Shown: positions 7,528 to 14,377 of the stretch, piece by piece
How the letters are laid out: each line of letters starts with the position of its first letter
How positions within the stretch are numbered: position 1 is the first letter of the stretch
DNA from: an uncultured Bacteroidales bacterium
GTDB lineage: Bacteria > Bacteroidota > Bacteroidia > Bacteroidales > Lentimicrobiaceae
Assembly: GCA_937894795.1 (NCBI GenBank)
Contig: CALCQV010000133.1
Location: forward strand, 1-15,792
Direction: 5' to 3'
DNA length: 15,792 bases
Made by a program: the position numbers and the translations under genes
The notes under the pieces: generated by a model
What the model was told of the DNA's origin: nothing
Database searches by the model: none
Seen by the model: only the letters and a program-made list of their open reading frames with translations

Positions 7528-7860
7528 TCAGAACCTTATACCTAACCATTTCAATGTTTCGTACTTTAATGGTACGTTTTTCCCTGTTTGAGACAAACGT
7601 GTGAGTAATAGACAGTCGGAAGCCTCCTTCTCATATCGCTTATGATGAAATATCAGCATCTCTGAGTTGTCAATACTGTGGTGGTCAATGAATATGCTGA
7701 TTGACAGCTGCCCATGTCATCGGTATGTATGATAAGCCGTGGGTTAATGGAGTTCCGGCTTATCGGTTTCTTGGTCGCAGTTGTAGGTTCTTGAGCTGAT
7801 ACTGCTAACACTATAACCAGACTAAAAAAGCGCAAGTTGGATGCTTATTAGTTTCTTCAT
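7528..7860 (-). pseudogene. Remnant of a secreted ChbG/YdjC-type carbohydrate deacetylase
   Basis: An ATG at 7860 opens MKKLISIQLALF and then hits TAG. Removing one T from the T6 run there restores a clean Sec signal peptide (LVIVLAVSAQ) followed by PRLIIHTDDMGSC. The HTDDMG motif is the metal-binding start of the ChbG/HpnK (YdjC) deacetylase family. This frame stops at TGA about 20 residues later. A second open frame, running to TGA at 7528-7530, reads IDNSEM...HHKRYEKEAS...LKW and resembles the family's C-terminal region. The whole remnant is 333 bases against roughly 850-900 for an intact gene, so it has a frameshift plus a large internal deletion. The N-terminal match is fairly clear; the C-terminal match is tentative. 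Confidence 0.5.
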
Positions 7861-7865
7861 TGTGT

Positions 7866-7873
7866 CAAATATA
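7866..7873 (-). promoter_or_regulatory. Candidate -7 box in front of the deacetylase remnant
   Basis: On the minus strand this reads TATATTTG, an exact TAnnTTTG match ending five bases before the remnant ATG. No matching -33 TTTG at the right spacing was seen. It resembles the arrangement before the rRNA methyltransferase gene. Confidence 0.3.
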
Positions 7874-7919
7874 AGTGCTATATCTTTTATGGCTGCCATA
7901 GTAAGCCCGATAACATGCA

Positions 7920-8726
7920 CTATTTCCCGAGTTTTAGAATGCGCAGTGCTCCTTTAACAACTACAATAAACACGATGGAACCTATCACAAGATCCGGATA
8001 TTTGGATTGTGTTAGCAATACCAATACTCCTGCAATGATTACTCCAGCATTTATAATAACATCATTCGAAGTAAATATCATACTGGCTTTCATGTGTGCT
8101 TCCTCACTTTTCGACCTTTGAAGCAGATATAGGCACAACGAATTAGCAATTAATGCCAGAAATGAAATAATTATCATTGTTTGGTAATGAGGAATCTGTT
8201 CATAACCAATAAATCGACGCACAACTTCGATAATGCCTATTGATGCAAGGAACATCTGCAAATATCCACTTAAAGTGGCAACCATTTTCTTCTTTTGATT
8301 GACTTTTCCAATAGCCCACAAGCTAAGCCCATATACAAGTGCATCAGCCAACATATCAAGTGAATCGGCAATCAGTCCCATTGAGCCGGCAAAAATGCCT
8401 GCCAATATTTCTATGAAAAAGAAAACAAGATTAATGGCAAGCACCAACCACAAAATCCTTGATTGACCTTTTGGATCATCTACTTCATGTATCAGGTGTT
8501 GTTCATCATCGGTTTGCTTTATATTAATGAGCTGAGCACCAAGATTTAAAGAACTGAGACGCTTCTCAATCTCTGGATCTTCAATTGTATGAATAACAGT
8601 AAGTTCTCGCTTGTTAAGATCAAAGTCGAGCCTTTTTATAGAATCTAGCCCTGCCAATTGCATTTTAATCATACTTTCCTCTGAAGGACAGTCCATATCT
8701 GCAATGTGATAAACAGTAATATACAT
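7920..8726 (-). CDS. CDF-family cation efflux transporter with N-terminal heavy-metal (HMA-like) domain
   Basis: A 268-aa inner membrane protein. Residues 1-70 form an HMA-like ferredoxin-fold domain with a single cysteine in DMDCPSEE (C13) rather than CxxC. Residues 91-265 hold about five or six membrane segments of the cation diffusion facilitator fold. TM2 carries ADSLDMLADAL, in which D124 and D128 occupy the usual HxxxD positions. TM5 carries FTSNDVIINAG, in which D222 keeps the Asp but the His position is Phe (F218). The usual C-terminal cytoplasmic ZT-dimer domain is absent; the protein ends right after the last helix. The family exports divalent metals by proton antiport; the metal is not predictable here. 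The gene stands alone, 60 bases from the deacetylase remnant. Confidence 0.82.
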   Translation of the reverse strand: MYITVYHIADMDCPSEESMIKMQLAGLDSIKRLDFDLNKRELTVIHTIEDPEIEKRLSSLNLGAQLINIKQTDDEQHLIHEVDDPKGQSRILWLVLAINLVFFFIEILAGIFAGSMGLIADSLDMLADALVYGLSLWAIGKVNQKKKMVATLSGYLQMFLASIGIIEVVRRFIGYEQIPHYQTMIIISFLALIANSLCLYLLQRSKSEEAHMKASMIFTSNDVIINAGVIIAGVLVLLTQSKYPDLVIGSIVFIVVVKGALRILKLGK

Positions 8727-9042
8727 AATTGAATGATGTTATTATTGAAATATGACTAATCAACGGCCTTGATTTCATTATTTAACCAATAACCAATCTG
8801 TAAACCGCTATTTCAAATATATGAAAAATACCGGGGTATAGCCATATAGGGCCTGAATTATATAAGGTTCAAGATTCAAATAAATATCTTCTCATCAAAT
8901 TGATTATCGCTCACTACCTGTTTCAAGTCCACTAACAATACCACCCTATTTCGTGTTATATTATTGTGTATATCATGGGTAGTGTTGAGTATAACTAAAT
9001 ATTTCAGGCTATTTAAGTTAATCATTAAAGAAAGAAAATGTC
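8727..9042. other. Intergenic region with no supported gene
   Basis: A stretch of 316 bases between the divergent CDF transporter and the 89-aa membrane protein genes. It must contain the two promoters, but I see no convincing TTTG / TAnnTTTG pair, repeat or RNA gene. It is AT-rich and closed in all frames. Confidence 0.45.
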
Positions 9043-9312
9043 ATGGCAAAATCAAAAACAACGTCAACAGAGAATGGACATATTGTCTTTCTTGACGAAA
9101 GGAGCGTTAATCAAGAACTTAATGGTGATAATCAGGCAATACTTAAATCCAGCAGTGTAAGGAAGAAAGATAAAGAAAGCCTGAGCCGTATCTTTATAGG
9201 CAAGCCTGTTTGGTGGTATGGAACCGGTTTGGCAGTATTGCTTTCAGTTGGTGCCGCATGGTGGATAGTAAGAAAGCGAAATATTCAGCTTCAAATGACT
9301 TCCAATGCCTAA
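9043..9312 (+). CDS. Small single-span membrane protein, unknown function
   Basis: An 89-aa ORF starting at an ATG preceded by a purine-rich AAAGAAAGAAAA stretch. Residues 1-53 are hydrophilic and mixed-charge, ending in the basic patch VRKKDKESLSR. Residues 55-76 form one membrane segment rich in Trp (PVWWYGTGLAVLLSVGAAWW), followed by a basic VRKRN stop-transfer and a short tail. By the positive-inside rule the flanking basic patches make the orientation ambiguous. No signal peptide, cysteine or known motif is visible. Neighbours are the divergent CDF gene and a non-coding stretch, so context does not suggest a job. It could be a genuine lineage-specific protein; the length and clean TM segment favour coding. 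Confidence 0.5.
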   Translation: MAKSKTTSTENGHIVFLDERSVNQELNGDNQAILKSSSVRKKDKESLSRIFIGKPVWWYGTGLAVLLSVGAAWWIVRKRNIQLQMTSNA

Positions 9313-9692
9313 TTGAAGACAACATTTCTCCAGATCGTCTCAGTAAATATTATTACAGAACGCAGAAAAATAAGGAGAAACAGTATTATTTATACAACTG
9401 GCAAAATATTGAATTATGCCTTCCTGAGATTTTAATACAAATATGGGTTACTGAGGGGCTACTATAATTTTAGATCGGTAGCAATTAAAGTTTATAATTT
9501 CTTCAAACTACAGCCGAGTGTCAAATAGGTACCTTTGTAAAACTATTAGCTATAGCAAAGTAGTCGTCATGAGGCTAGAACTAATAAAGGAAGTTTGACA
9601 CATTAAATGAGATAGTTTCCATTTTGAAATTTTACGCCACAAAAATCCTGTATATAAAGCAGTTAAGTGACTTCAAAATAATAGAGTTTTTA
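9313..9692. other. Intergenic region with no supported gene
   Basis: A stretch of 380 bases with no convincing product. One TACCTTTG box at 9530-9537 fits the -7 consensus but has no matching -33 element and no gene behind it apart from a nine-codon ORF at 9569. A longer ORF overlapping from 9210 shares the frame space of the 89-aa gene and looks spurious. Confidence 0.4.
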
Positions 9693-9724
9693 TTTGCATT
9701 ATGAACGTACGTTCATTATCTTTG
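9693..9724 (+). promoter_or_regulatory. Promoter with embedded 16-bp palindromic operator
   Basis: TTTG at 9693-9696 (-33) and TATCTTTG at 9717-9724 (-7) are 20 nt apart, the canonical Bacteroidota spacing. The spacer contains a perfect palindrome, ATGAACGTACGTTCAT at 9701-9716, which abuts the -7 box directly. A dimeric regulator bound there would block RNA polymerase. The sequence type (TGAAC-N4-GTTCA) is usual for TetR-family operators, but no TetR gene is in the window. The promoter drives the small cysteine-rich membrane protein and the DUF134 gene. Confidence 0.75.
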
Positions 9725-9739
9725 TAAAAACTTAACACC

Positions 9740-9985
9740 ATGAAAAGTGCACTTATAATGAAAGTATTCTTGGTATTACCAGTAATAGCTTTCGCAGATT
9801 TTGTTCTATTGACTCTACTTGGTTGCATTTCAGGAGCAATGGGTTGTGGGAATGACTTTTTCTGTGGGCCCTTCTGTTTCATAAGCAAGGCTTTATTGAT
9901 TGTGTCAGGTCTATTCTTTATTTATTTAATTTTGCCTGATATCAAAAAGAGTTTTGCCCGAAAAACTTATGGCCAGACCAGTTAG
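9740..9985 (+). CDS. Small cysteine-rich two-span membrane protein, unknown function
   Basis: An 81-aa protein with two hydrophobic segments, about residues 7-33 and 48-67. They are separated by a short loop, SGAMGCGNDFFCGPFC, that places C36, C42 and C46 together, with C29 at the end of the first segment. The C-terminal tail is basic (KKSFARK). The clustered cysteines could bind a metal or form disulfides; this is inference. It starts 15 bases after the -7 box of the palindrome-controlled promoter, and its stop overlaps the DUF134 start by 17 bases, so translation of the two is likely coupled. An alternative start at Met7 (9758) is possible. I do not recognise the family. Confidence 0.65.
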   Translation: MKSALIMKVFLVLPVIAFADFVLLTLLGCISGAMGCGNDFFCGPFCFISKALLIVSGLFFIYLILPDIKKSFARKTYGQTS

Positions 9986-10385
9986 AAGCAGAAAGATACT
10001 TAAACCTCCCCAAATGGCAGGGTTCAAGCCATTTGGAATGTCATTATCTTCTCTTGAAACGGTAATGTTTCAATATGATGAGTATGAAAGCATAAATTTA
10101 GTGAATTATCAAGAGATGCCGCAGGATTTAGCAGCAGAAAAAATGGGTATATCACGGCCAACTTTTACCCGGATATATAATAGTGCATTAAAAAAAATAG
10201 CAATTGCTTTTGTAGAATGCAAAGCAATTGAGATTGAAGGTGGCAATATTAAATTCAATAAACAGTGGTACAAATGCCGAAAATGTCATAAGTTAATTGA
10301 AGGCCTTGAAAATCATACCCATTGTAAAGGGTGTGATGCATTTAGCGTCAATGAATTAATCAACTTGAATCCTGATAATGAATGA
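9969..10385 (+). CDS. DUF134-family HTH protein with C-terminal zinc ribbon
   Basis: A 138-aa protein beginning MARPVRSRKI and continuing with GFKPFGMSLSSLE and FQYDEYESINLV, which match the DUF134 (COG1342) family. The helix-turn-helix lies at about residues 50-76 (QDLAAEKMGISRPTFTRIYN), sigma-factor-like. The C-terminal extension has C103-x2-C106-x12-C119-x2-C122, a zinc-ribbon or metal-binding pattern. The start at 9969 was chosen over the in-frame ATG at 9954 because the family begins MARP. DUF134 genes are often found beside NifX-like (COG1433) and ferredoxin-ATPase genes. Here they lie in the operon converging from the right, 18 bases away at the nearest stop. A role as transcriptional regulator of that metal-cluster system is likely but inferred. 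Confidence 0.85.
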   Translation: MARPVRSRKILKPPQMAGFKPFGMSLSSLETVMFQYDEYESINLVNYQEMPQDLAAEKMGISRPTFTRIYNSALKKIAIAFVECKAIEIEGGNIKFNKQWYKCRKCHKLIEGLENHTHCKGCDAFSVNELINLNPDNE

Positions 10386-10403
10386 ATGTTAGGTTTTCCA
10401 TTA

Positions 10404-11762
10404 TTAAAATTTGTTATTGAGTTTAATTGAAATTGATTCGGCAGCTTTGATCAAAGGATAGGCTGCAGGTGAAGCTGTCAGGTAAGGATGAGTGCCTATT
10501 TGCATTATCAGAAGAGAATTTACTGACATCCGGTTTTGAATTGCTAAACCTATTACATTGGTAAGTTCACCGGCCTCACTCCCTCCAAGTACTTCTCCAC
10601 CTATAATAACACCAGAGTATTTAGCAGCAATGAGTTTAACTATTTGCTTGTGTGTACCTGGTAAACTTGCCGGATGCCTGTTTACTCCTTCAAAGATTCC
10701 TGATACAGTTGAAATCCCCTCCTGAGCTGCTCTGCTCTCTGTAATTCCCGCTGTTCCGAATCCTGTGTCGCCAATTGCTGTTGAATAAATTGCAATAGTA
10801 CCACTGAATGTCTTTACTACATGTAAATTAAAAAGATTCATACCTGCAATTCTTGCTTCCGCACATGCAGTAGAAGCCAGCATAGTTGGAACTCTCTTCC
10901 GTGTAATAAAATCACGTTTCTGAGCACAATCACCTACAGCAAATACATCCTGTGTATGCGTACGCATATATTCATCTACAGCAATAAACTTGTCCTCGTC
11001 AATATAGATTCCTGCCTTTTCTGCCAAGCTAGTATCAGGTCTATACCCAATAGCAAGCACTACAGCATCCATATTCAGAACCCTGTCATCTTCAAGTTCA
11101 ACAGCCTGCACTTTATCTACTCCTACCACTTTTTTAATTCCGATGCCGGTTATTACATTGATACCACGTGAATTGAGAAGTTCACTTATTTTATCGGAAA
11201 TTTCAACATCAAAAGCTTGAGGTAAAATATTCGGTTCCTTCTCAATAAGTGTTGCATTATACCCCCTTTTAACAAGCTCATCAGAAAATTCAACTCCAAT
11301 GAAACCACCTCCAACTACAGCAATGTTCTTCATCTTACCCAGTTGACTTATCATTTCATCCAGATAAATCTTATCTTTTGGTATTACAAATACATTCTCA
11401 AGATGAGATCCTTTCAACCATTGAGGTTTTATTGGATTAGAACCGGTTGCTAATACCAGTTTGTGAAATTTAATTTTTTCACCCGAAGCTAAAGATGCAA
11501 TCTTTTCTCTGGTATTAATTTCTAAAACCTCATCAACAATGGTAGCTATATTGTTCTTCACCATCATAGAATCTACCGGCATAATGTTCTTATCACTAGA
11601 CTCAAGTGTACCAAAAACATACGGAATTCCACATGGCACCATTACATCCTTTTGTTTTTTAACCAGAGTAAATTCTTTATCATGCCAATTAGCTTTACCG
11701 GTCAATGCTACTACCATACCAGCAGCACTTCCGCCAATTACTAAAACGTCTGTTGCTCTCAT
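10404..11762 (-). CDS. CoA-disulfide reductase / NADH oxidase-like FAD oxidoreductase
   Basis: A 452-aa class III pyridine nucleotide-disulfide oxidoreductase. The FAD site GGSAAG is at residues 10-15, the NAD(P)H site GGGFIGVEF at 151-159 and the second FAD motif FAVGDC at 274-279. A single redox cysteine, C44 in VPCGIPYVFG, fits the SxxxCxxPY-type motif of CoA-disulfide reductases, NADH:persulfide reductases and NADH oxidases of this class; there is no CxxxxC pair of glutathione reductase type. The C-terminal dimer domain is complete and no rhodanese domain is fused. Likely activity is NAD(P)H-dependent reduction of a low-molecular-weight disulfide or persulfide. It is the last gene of the operon, seven bases after the PLP enzyme, which suggests shared sulfur chemistry. 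Confidence 0.85.
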   Translation of the reverse strand: MRATDVLVIGGSAAGMVVALTGKANWHDKEFTLVKKQKDVMVPCGIPYVFGTLESSDKNIMPVDSMMVKNNIATIVDEVLEINTREKIASLASGEKIKFHKLVLATGSNPIKPQWLKGSHLENVFVIPKDKIYLDEMISQLGKMKNIAVVGGGFIGVEFSDELVKRGYNATLIEKEPNILPQAFDVEISDKISELLNSRGINVITGIGIKKVVGVDKVQAVELEDDRVLNMDAVVLAIGYRPDTSLAEKAGIYIDEDKFIAVDEYMRTHTQDVFAVGDCAQKRDFITRKRVPTMLASTACAEARIAGMNLFNLHVVKTFSGTIAIYSTAIGDTGFGTAGITESRAAQEGISTVSGIFEGVNRHPASLPGTHKQIVKLIAAKYSGVIIGGEVLGGSEAGELTNVIGLAIQNRMSVNSLLIMQIGTHPYLTASPAAYPLIKAAESISIKLNNKF

Positions 11763-11769
11763 TATTTAT

Positions 11770-12954
11770 TTATTTAATGGTTTCTAAAGCTTGTTTTAAA
11801 TCATTGATAATATCATTGACATCTTCAATCCCAACTGAAAGTCTGATAAGATCATCCGTTATTCCGGCTACCAGCTTGTCTTCATAACTCACCGCAGCAT
11901 GTGTCATTGATGCAGGATGCTGAATGAGGGTTTCCACACCTCCCAGTGAGACTGCGAGTAATGCGAGATGAACGTGATCCATTAACTTACGACCAGGTTC
12001 ATACCCACCCTTTAATCCAAAGCTCATCATAGAGCCAAACCCACTCATTTGCGTTTTAGCAAGTTCATATTGTGGATGAGATTCCAATCCGGGATACTTG
12101 ATCCATGCAACTTTAGGGTGAGCTTCCAGAAAACGTGCTACCTGGATAGCATTCATTTGAGCCCGATCAACTCTGACAGCCAATGTTTTAACTCCTCTTA
12201 AAGCCATAAACGCTTGTGTAGGATCCATGTTACATCCCATATATACCATTGAATGTCTGATTTTCTTATATATACCAGGATCTTTGGCAACTATAATGCC
12301 CCCAACCAGATCAGCATGACCATTAATAAACTTAGTAACAGAGTGAAGCACTACGTCAGCTCCCAGGTCGAGTGGCTTTTGCAAATATGGTGAGCAAAAT
12401 GTATTATCAACAACAAGTATAAGATTATTAGCTTTAGCAAACTTTGCACAGGCTCTTACATCAGTGATACCCATTGTTGGATTAGCAGGAGTTTCAATAT
12501 ATAACACTTTGGTATTTGGTCTTAATGCTTCTCTAATTGAATCGAAATTTGAAGTATTAACAAAAGAAGCTTCGACAGTAAACCGGGAAAAATCCTGTTC
12601 AAGAACTCCCCTTGCTGGTCCATACACTGCATCAGAACTAATTATATGGCTACCGGCACCTAATAAAGCCATATAAACGCTGCTTATAGCTCCCATACCT
12701 GAGCTTGTTGCAATACCATCATATCCATTCTCCAGCTCTGCAATGTTCTTTTCAAAGGCCCTAATAGTTGGATTAGCTATACGAGTATATATATACCCGT
12801 CACTCTTTCCTGAAAAACAATCTGCTCCGTTTTGTGCACTGCTAAATTTGAAAGTCGAGGTTTGATAGATAGGCACAGTTGCACTTCCATATTCATCATC
12901 AAATGCTCCAGCGTGAATCAGTTTTGTGTTGAATTCTTTACCATTCGTATTCAT
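11770..12954 (-). CDS. Methionine gamma-lyase / cystathionine gamma-lyase-like PLP enzyme
   Basis: A 394-aa Cys/Met-metabolism PLP-dependent enzyme (fold type I). The PLP lysine is K208 in HSVTKFINGH, D183 in VVDNTFCSPY holds the pyridine nitrogen, Y111 in VYGPA stacks on the ring, and Y56/R58 in YTRIANP bind the phosphate of the partner subunit. The wording YIYTRIANPT, YIETPANPTMGI and the length resemble methionine gamma-lyases. However, the cysteine that follows Tyr-Gly in characterised methionine gamma-lyases (YGC) is proline here (P113), so cystathionine gamma-lyase or cysteine/homocysteine desulfhydrase activity is equally possible. Products would be a 2-oxoacid, ammonia and H2S or methanethiol. 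It lies between the CobO-type gene and the disulfide reductase. Confidence 0.85.
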   Translation of the reverse strand: MNTNGKEFNTKLIHAGAFDDEYGSATVPIYQTSTFKFSSAQNGADCFSGKSDGYIYTRIANPTIRAFEKNIAELENGYDGIATSSGMGAISSVYMALLGAGSHIISSDAVYGPARGVLEQDFSRFTVEASFVNTSNFDSIREALRPNTKVLYIETPANPTMGITDVRACAKFAKANNLILVVDNTFCSPYLQKPLDLGADVVLHSVTKFINGHADLVGGIIVAKDPGIYKKIRHSMVYMGCNMDPTQAFMALRGVKTLAVRVDRAQMNAIQVARFLEAHPKVAWIKYPGLESHPQYELAKTQMSGFGSMMSFGLKGGYEPGRKLMDHVHLALLAVSLGGVETLIQHPASMTHAAVSYEDKLVAGITDDLIRLSVGIEDVNDIINDLKQALETIK

Positions 12955-12999
12955 CTTATTAGTTTTTAGAATTATTAGTTATCAGTATCTCATTTCAGT

Positions 13000-13521
13000 T
13001 TAATACTCAATTCCTTCTCTGGCTTGTACACCATTTTTATAGTAATGCTTTACCTCAGTCATGTCAGTTATCAAATCACACATTGTGCTAAGTTCCTCAG
13101 GAGCATACCTGCCAGTCAGGATTATTTCCATTGATTCAGGTTTTCTATCCAGTAACCTTTTCAATTCATACATCTCGAATAAATGATAATGCAAAGCCAC
13201 ACAAACCTCATCAAGAATTAATACATCAGTCTTATTTTCAAAAATAATGTCGGTAACTTCTTTCAGTCCATGGCGAGCTGCTATAATGTTATTTTCATCA
13301 GGCCGGTGTTTTATAAAACAATCTCGTCCATATTGTTTAACCTCAATTAGTGGCACTTTCTTTAAAATATCAAGTTCTGAATAATGCAACCCTTTCACGA
13401 ATTGTGCTATGAATACTTTTAATCCAGCTCCTGCAGCCCGAATTGATAGTCCTATAGCAGCTGTTGTTTTCCCTTTGCCATTACCAGCATATAGTTGGAT
13501 ATATCCTCTTCTTATTTCCAT
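13000..13521 (-). CDS. cobO: CobO/BtuR-type ATP:corrinoid adenosyltransferase
   Basis: A 173-aa P-loop protein of the CobA/CobO/BtuR family, which transfers the adenosyl group of ATP to cob(I)yrinic acid a,c-diamide or other cob(I)alamins. The P-loop GNGKGKTT is at residues 13-20. The Walker-B-like LILDEVCVAL is near 100-109 (family LDE), followed by LTGRYAPEEL and the conserved C-terminal end KHYYKNGVQAREGIEY. The start MEIRRGYIQLYAG at 13521 fits the family better than the in-frame ATG at 13578, which would add 19 unrelated residues. Even so it overlaps the end of the upstream ATPase by 41 bases. No other corrinoid gene is in the window, so it may serve B12 salvage or another nucleotide-transfer role in this operon. 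Confidence 0.85.
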   Translation of the reverse strand: MEIRRGYIQLYAGNGKGKTTAAIGLSIRAAGAGLKVFIAQFVKGLHYSELDILKKVPLIEVKQYGRDCFIKHRPDENNIIAARHGLKEVTDIIFENKTDVLILDEVCVALHYHLFEMYELKRLLDRKPESMEIILTGRYAPEELSTMCDLITDMTEVKHYYKNGVQAREGIEY

Positions 13522-14377
13522 ATAATATTCTATTAAAAACCATTTGTATGCTTTTGGAAAAATCAGTTTCCGGTGCATACTCTGTCATACTCATACAGCT
13601 AACCATTGCATCCACAACACGATTATCATATGGCAAATGGGCGACAATCTGCACATCATGGTTTTGACAATATTCTTCAATCTGGCGTGACATTTTAATG
13701 TTCAGGTCATATTTGTTTATGATAACACTACTAGCGATTCCTGTAACGGAGACTACTTGTAGTGCTCTTTTTAAGTCATCAAGTGCTGACTTTGAAGGCT
13801 CTGTTACTATAATAATATGATCGATTCCGCTAATAGTTGAAATCACTGGACAGCCAATGCCTGGTGGTCCATCAATTATGATTGTTTCAATTCCATTTGA
13901 TAAGGCTGCTTGCTTTGCTTTTTCTCTTACCAGGTTAATAAGTTTACCTGAAGTTTCTTCTCCGGGGGCTAGACGCCCATAAACCATTTTCCCATTTCTG
14001 AAATCACCGGCGTACAACCTGCTATTCTGGTTGTTAGCCATTAATATAGCTTCTTCATGACAAATACGAGAGCATAGTTCGCATCCATCACACAATAATT
14101 CTGAGATGACAATTTCACCTGATATCTTTGAGATTGCATCGAAGCGACAATAATCCATACAGAGTCCGCAACTACTACATTTGTTGTAATCAATTATAGC
14201 TTTGCGACTACCAATGTAGATTTTCTCTTCACTAATAAGAGGGTGAAAGATCAAATACATATTTGCCGCATCAACATCACAATCAGCCAGCACAACCTTA
14301 TTGGATAATGTAGCCAAAGCGGCACTTACACAACTTTTACCCGTTCCACCTTTACCGCTAATAATTGCTATTTCCAT
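13481..14377 (-). CDS. MinD-superfamily ATPase with inserted ferredoxin domain (second paralog)
   Basis: A 298-aa COG1149-type protein. The deviant Walker A SGKGGTGKS is at residues 7-15 (signature lysine K9, catalytic K14). The inserted 2x[4Fe-4S] ferredoxin has C67-x2-C70-x2-C73-x3-C77 and C96-x2-C99-x2-C102-x3-C106. The Walker-B/switch region is IIIDGPPGIGCP with D169. The protein is a member of the MRP/NBP35/MinD class, cytoplasmic, and probably couples ATP binding to cluster redox state or transfer. The ATG at 14377 was chosen; a TTG three codons upstream (14386) is possible. It overlaps the end of its paralog by 20 bases, which implies equimolar expression and perhaps a heterodimer, as proposed for the paired ATPases of the Desulfovibrio orange protein complex. 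Confidence 0.88.
   Translation of the reverse strand: MEIAIISGKGGTGKSCVSAALATLSNKVVLADCDVDAANMYLIFHPLISEEKIYIGSRKAIIDYNKCSSCGLCMDYCRFDAISKISGEIVISELLCDGCELCSRICHEEAILMANNQNSRLYAGDFRNGKMVYGRLAPGEETSGKLINLVREKAKQAALSNGIETIIIDGPPGIGCPVISTISGIDHIIIVTEPSKSALDDLKRALQVVSVTGIASSVIINKYDLNIKMSRQIEEYCQNHDVQIVAHLPYDNRVVDAMVSCMSMTEYAPETDFSKSIQMVFNRILYGNKKRIYPTICW

Noticed and set aside
9210..9467. An 85-codon plus-strand ORF overlapping the end of the 89-aa membrane protein gene
   Set aside because: It lacks a ribosome binding site and recognisable motifs, and half of it lies inside the better-supported gene in another frame.
9530..9537. TACCTTTG, a -7-like box
   Set aside because: There is no -33 TTTG at the right distance, and only a nine-codon ORF follows.
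13522..13578. Upstream ATG that would extend the CobO-type protein by 19 residues
   Set aside because: The extension lies entirely within the upstream ATPase gene, is unlike the family N-terminus, and would lengthen the overlap to 98 bases.
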